Shown: positions 62,241-64,000 of the stretch, piece by piece
How positions within the stretch are numbered: position 1 is the stretch's first letter
Layout: the number at the start of each line of letters is the position of its first letter
Source: Corella eumyota
Lineage: Eukaryota; Chordata; Ascidiacea; Phlebobranchia; Corellidae
Assembly: GCA_963082875.1 (NCBI GenBank)
Contig: OY720100.1
Location: 4,526,001-4,590,000, forward strand
Length of the DNA stretch: 64,000 nucleotides
Direction: 5' to 3'
The notes under the pieces: model-generated
Told to the model about the DNA's origin: nothing
The model's input: the letters and a program-made list of their open reading frames with translations, nothing else
Database searches by the model: none
Made by a program: the position numbers and the translations under genes

Positions 62241-62365
62241 GGACTCCGTCCACGAAATTTATAATTTTTAGTTTGGATTTCCATCCACGAAATTTAATAC
62301 TGCTTTATATCGGGCTCCGCCCACGAAATTAAATAATTTATGTTGGGTTCCAACCCACTCACACA
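62241..62365. repeat. Degenerate 33-38-bp tandem repeat, about four units
   Basis: The motif GGRYTCCRYCCACGAAATT begins at 62241, 62274, 62312 and, in a decayed form, 62345. The first three units keep CCACGAAATT exactly; spacing is 33, 38 and 33 bases. Confidence 0.7.
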
Positions 62366-62949
62366 CTTAAAAATATAACAGGGCGAATAAAATACAGTGA
62401 ATTTACACACATAAATAATATAAACTACACATTGGCCTAGTTCTCTAAAATCTAGTCTTTTAAATTTTTTATATATACTTTACTTGCGGAAAACATCTAA
62501 AAACCCATTAAACAGTCCTGTTAAATATAATTATAAACACACAGAAACCTGAACACACTTGGGACTGTGTCAACTATACCACTTTTAATGCGCAAAACTA
62601 CGAGTTGTTACCAGTAAAAATAAAAAAGCAGACACGTGATACTACAAACATTTAACCCGTGAAAACTTTTAAAGCGCTTGATTATGCAGTACATATAAAA
62701 AAATAGGCACGTAAAAACCTACATTCCAAAAAGTTGTCTTCAAGTCCTAAGTTCTTTGACTTAACTTCCCCCTTGCTAGTTGCAAGGGAGACTCATTGTG
62801 ATTCCATCCACTTTCCATTCCTCCCAATTCCTGCCATTACCTTTTTCCTTCATTCATTGAATTCAAATAAAATTTATGTTCTCTGCATCAAAAATATTGT
62901 TTAGAAAAAGGGTGATAGACAACCTAAACCCTACTTAAAATTAAGTTTT

Positions 62950-63160
62950 TTTAAATGTCAATTTTATGATATGTCGAATCATGCCAAAATTTTTAAAATT
63001 ATGTCACTTATTGATTCTTTTAGTGCCAACAACATTAAATTATGTCAATTCACATGCCAATTATTAATAGTGTATAATTGTTATTTTTTTCGTGCCAACA
63101 ATTTTAAAATATGTCCATTTTTAATAACTAGTGCCGGATTTTTTAATTTATGCCAAATGT
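62950..63160. repeat. Degenerate ~40-bp repeat alternating TGCCAA and ATGTC words
   Basis: TGCCAA/TGCCGG words at 62982, 63024, 63055, 63093, 63132 and 63151 alternate with ATGTC words at 62954, 62971, 63001, 63042 and 63110, separated by A/T runs such as TTTTAAAAT. The spacing is irregular (about 31-42). The ORF over it (62971-63204) reflects the repeat (ANNIKLCQF, ANNFKICPF) and is probably not a gene. Confidence 0.55.
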
Positions 63161-63400
63161 ATAGTTATTTATACATTGAAATACCTCGTTTAACTACTTT
63201 TTAGGAGTACCTGCGCATCAACACAGGTTTAATAATGTTTATAAGTTTTTAATTAAAAAATACAAAAAATTATTATTTTATTGGCAAGTATTATAAATTA
63301 ATACTAATATTTATAACATTACAATTTTTTTTATGATTATTTCAAAAATAGTTGAAAGTTAAAGAATAATTTTAAATCAATTAAATGAAAGTTAACATAC

Positions 63401-63770
63401 CTGGAACCATGTTCAGAAAACTTGGACACAAGTTGTCTCACAGGAGCAAGTTCAACTTCACTAACTTTTCTAAAAAAATTAAAATCTTTTAAAATTTACA
63501 TTTTTTTTATATAAAAGATATTTATATTTAATTATTAACTGCTAATAATATGCAACACTTTATACTGGTAATGATAAACTTTAAAAAACCTAACTATAAA
63601 TCACTAACAAAAACACGTCTACTCACCTGGAAAGTCCATCTAGAAGGAACTAAAATTCCGATTTCAATTCAAATCTGCCACGAAACACTAAGTCACGTGA
63701 CTCTGCACATGTTCAGTGACATGTGTGTACGTGCACGACGCTTCTTGCAGTGAAAAGCGCTTTTCAAGCT
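63401..63770 (-). other. Candidate 5' exons of an unidentified minus-strand gene
   Basis: On the minus strand, 63401-63469 is bounded by a good acceptor (TTTTTTTAG) and donor (GTATG). It is 69 bases long and open in one frame (KVSEVELAPVRQLVSKFSEH). Upstream, a segment ending at 63627 has a GTGAGT donor and an ATG (ATGGACTTTCCAG), but its phase leads into a stop in the next exon. Either it is untranslated or the pair is wrong. The region around 63692-63701 carries the 10-bp palindromic E-box GTCACGTGAC. No product is recognised. Confidence 0.25.
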
Positions 63771-64000
63771 GTCACTTAAAATATATTTGCCTAAATCTTC
63801 TAAACAATTCATTATAACGTTAACATAACAACACAAATTAATAACCTGTTATAATATGTAAATGTATATTTACTTTTTAAGAATTATTTGTAACAATTAA
63901 CGTCCTAAATTACGACTAAACAGCTTATACGTGCGTTAACATAGCGCATTACGTAACACCAGGAATTTCAGATTATGATGCAATTTTGTGTTTTAAAGTA

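Larger units (their letters stand above)
60837..64000. other. Right end: no gene resolved
   Basis: AT-rich sequence with a 23-bp near-perfect direct repeat around AACTAGCCCCTTAAGAAT (about 61450-61503), two small degenerate tandem repeats (62241-62365 and 62950-63160), and segments on the minus strand that look like exons by their splice signals. A segment around 61488-61585 on the minus strand follows a good acceptor (TTTTATAG) and is open in more than one frame, but I cannot assign it. The repeated phrase AACCAG(A/C)ATCTAAAAATAAA at about 61759 and 61930 marks a local duplication. Confidence 0.45.

Overview
The window looks like chordate nuclear DNA from an ascidian tunicate, most likely a Ciona species. 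It is very AT-rich with many homopolymer tracts. Genes are compact with short GT-AG introns, the protein-coding genes are clearly chordate in type, and several introns carry a ~280-bp tRNA-derived SINE that resembles the composite SINE described from Ciona. The species call is an inference; no sequence search was possible.

Layout. 150-2336 (+): last four exons of an MFSD10-type transporter that begins before the window. 4098-6059 (+): a one-exon COP1 (RING, coiled coil, WD40) ubiquitin ligase. 6858-9770 (+): six-exon ERI1/3'hExo exoribonuclease. 10466-34385 (+): 20-exon TNK2/ACK1 non-receptor tyrosine kinase, split by a 13.5-kb intron (17011-30509). 35929-41499 (+): 14-exon XPNPEP1 (cytosolic aminopeptidase P) with SINEs in consecutive introns. 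42063-48940 (-): seven-exon aminergic GPCR closest in motifs to alpha-2-adrenergic receptors, tail-to-tail with XPNPEP1. 48941-53500: gene-poor, with one isolated diverged satellite-like monomer and a tRNA-like fragment. About 53505-60836: a tandem satellite of ~312 bp with 23 recognisable copies and nested higher-order duplications. 60837-64000: no gene resolved, small degenerate repeats, and a weak candidate for spliced exons on the minus strand.

The five plus-strand genes are ordinary cellular genes without an obvious shared pathway: membrane transport, ubiquitination, RNA 3'-end trimming, Cdc42-regulated tyrosine signalling and peptide processing. I found no bacterial-style system, CRISPR array, retrovirus-like or Polinton-like element. 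Most gene coordinates come from splice junctions whose reading phase I checked through to the stop codon.

The most unusual signal is not a gene. The palindrome TGACGTCA occurs 25 times between 16.9 and 34.6 kb, mostly in the giant TNK2 intron and the later TNK2 introns and 3' flank, and only twice in the rest of the window. The same stretch is rich in CpG, while flanking gene bodies are CpG-poor and carry TGATGTCA/TGACATCA variants instead. Together with promoter-like motif clusters inside the intron, this suggests a boundary between two chromatin or methylation domains within one gene. Other points of note are inverted SINE pairs flanking single XPNPEP1 exons, a 13-bp duplication that copies the TNK2 exon 1 splice donor, and the higher-order structure of the satellite.
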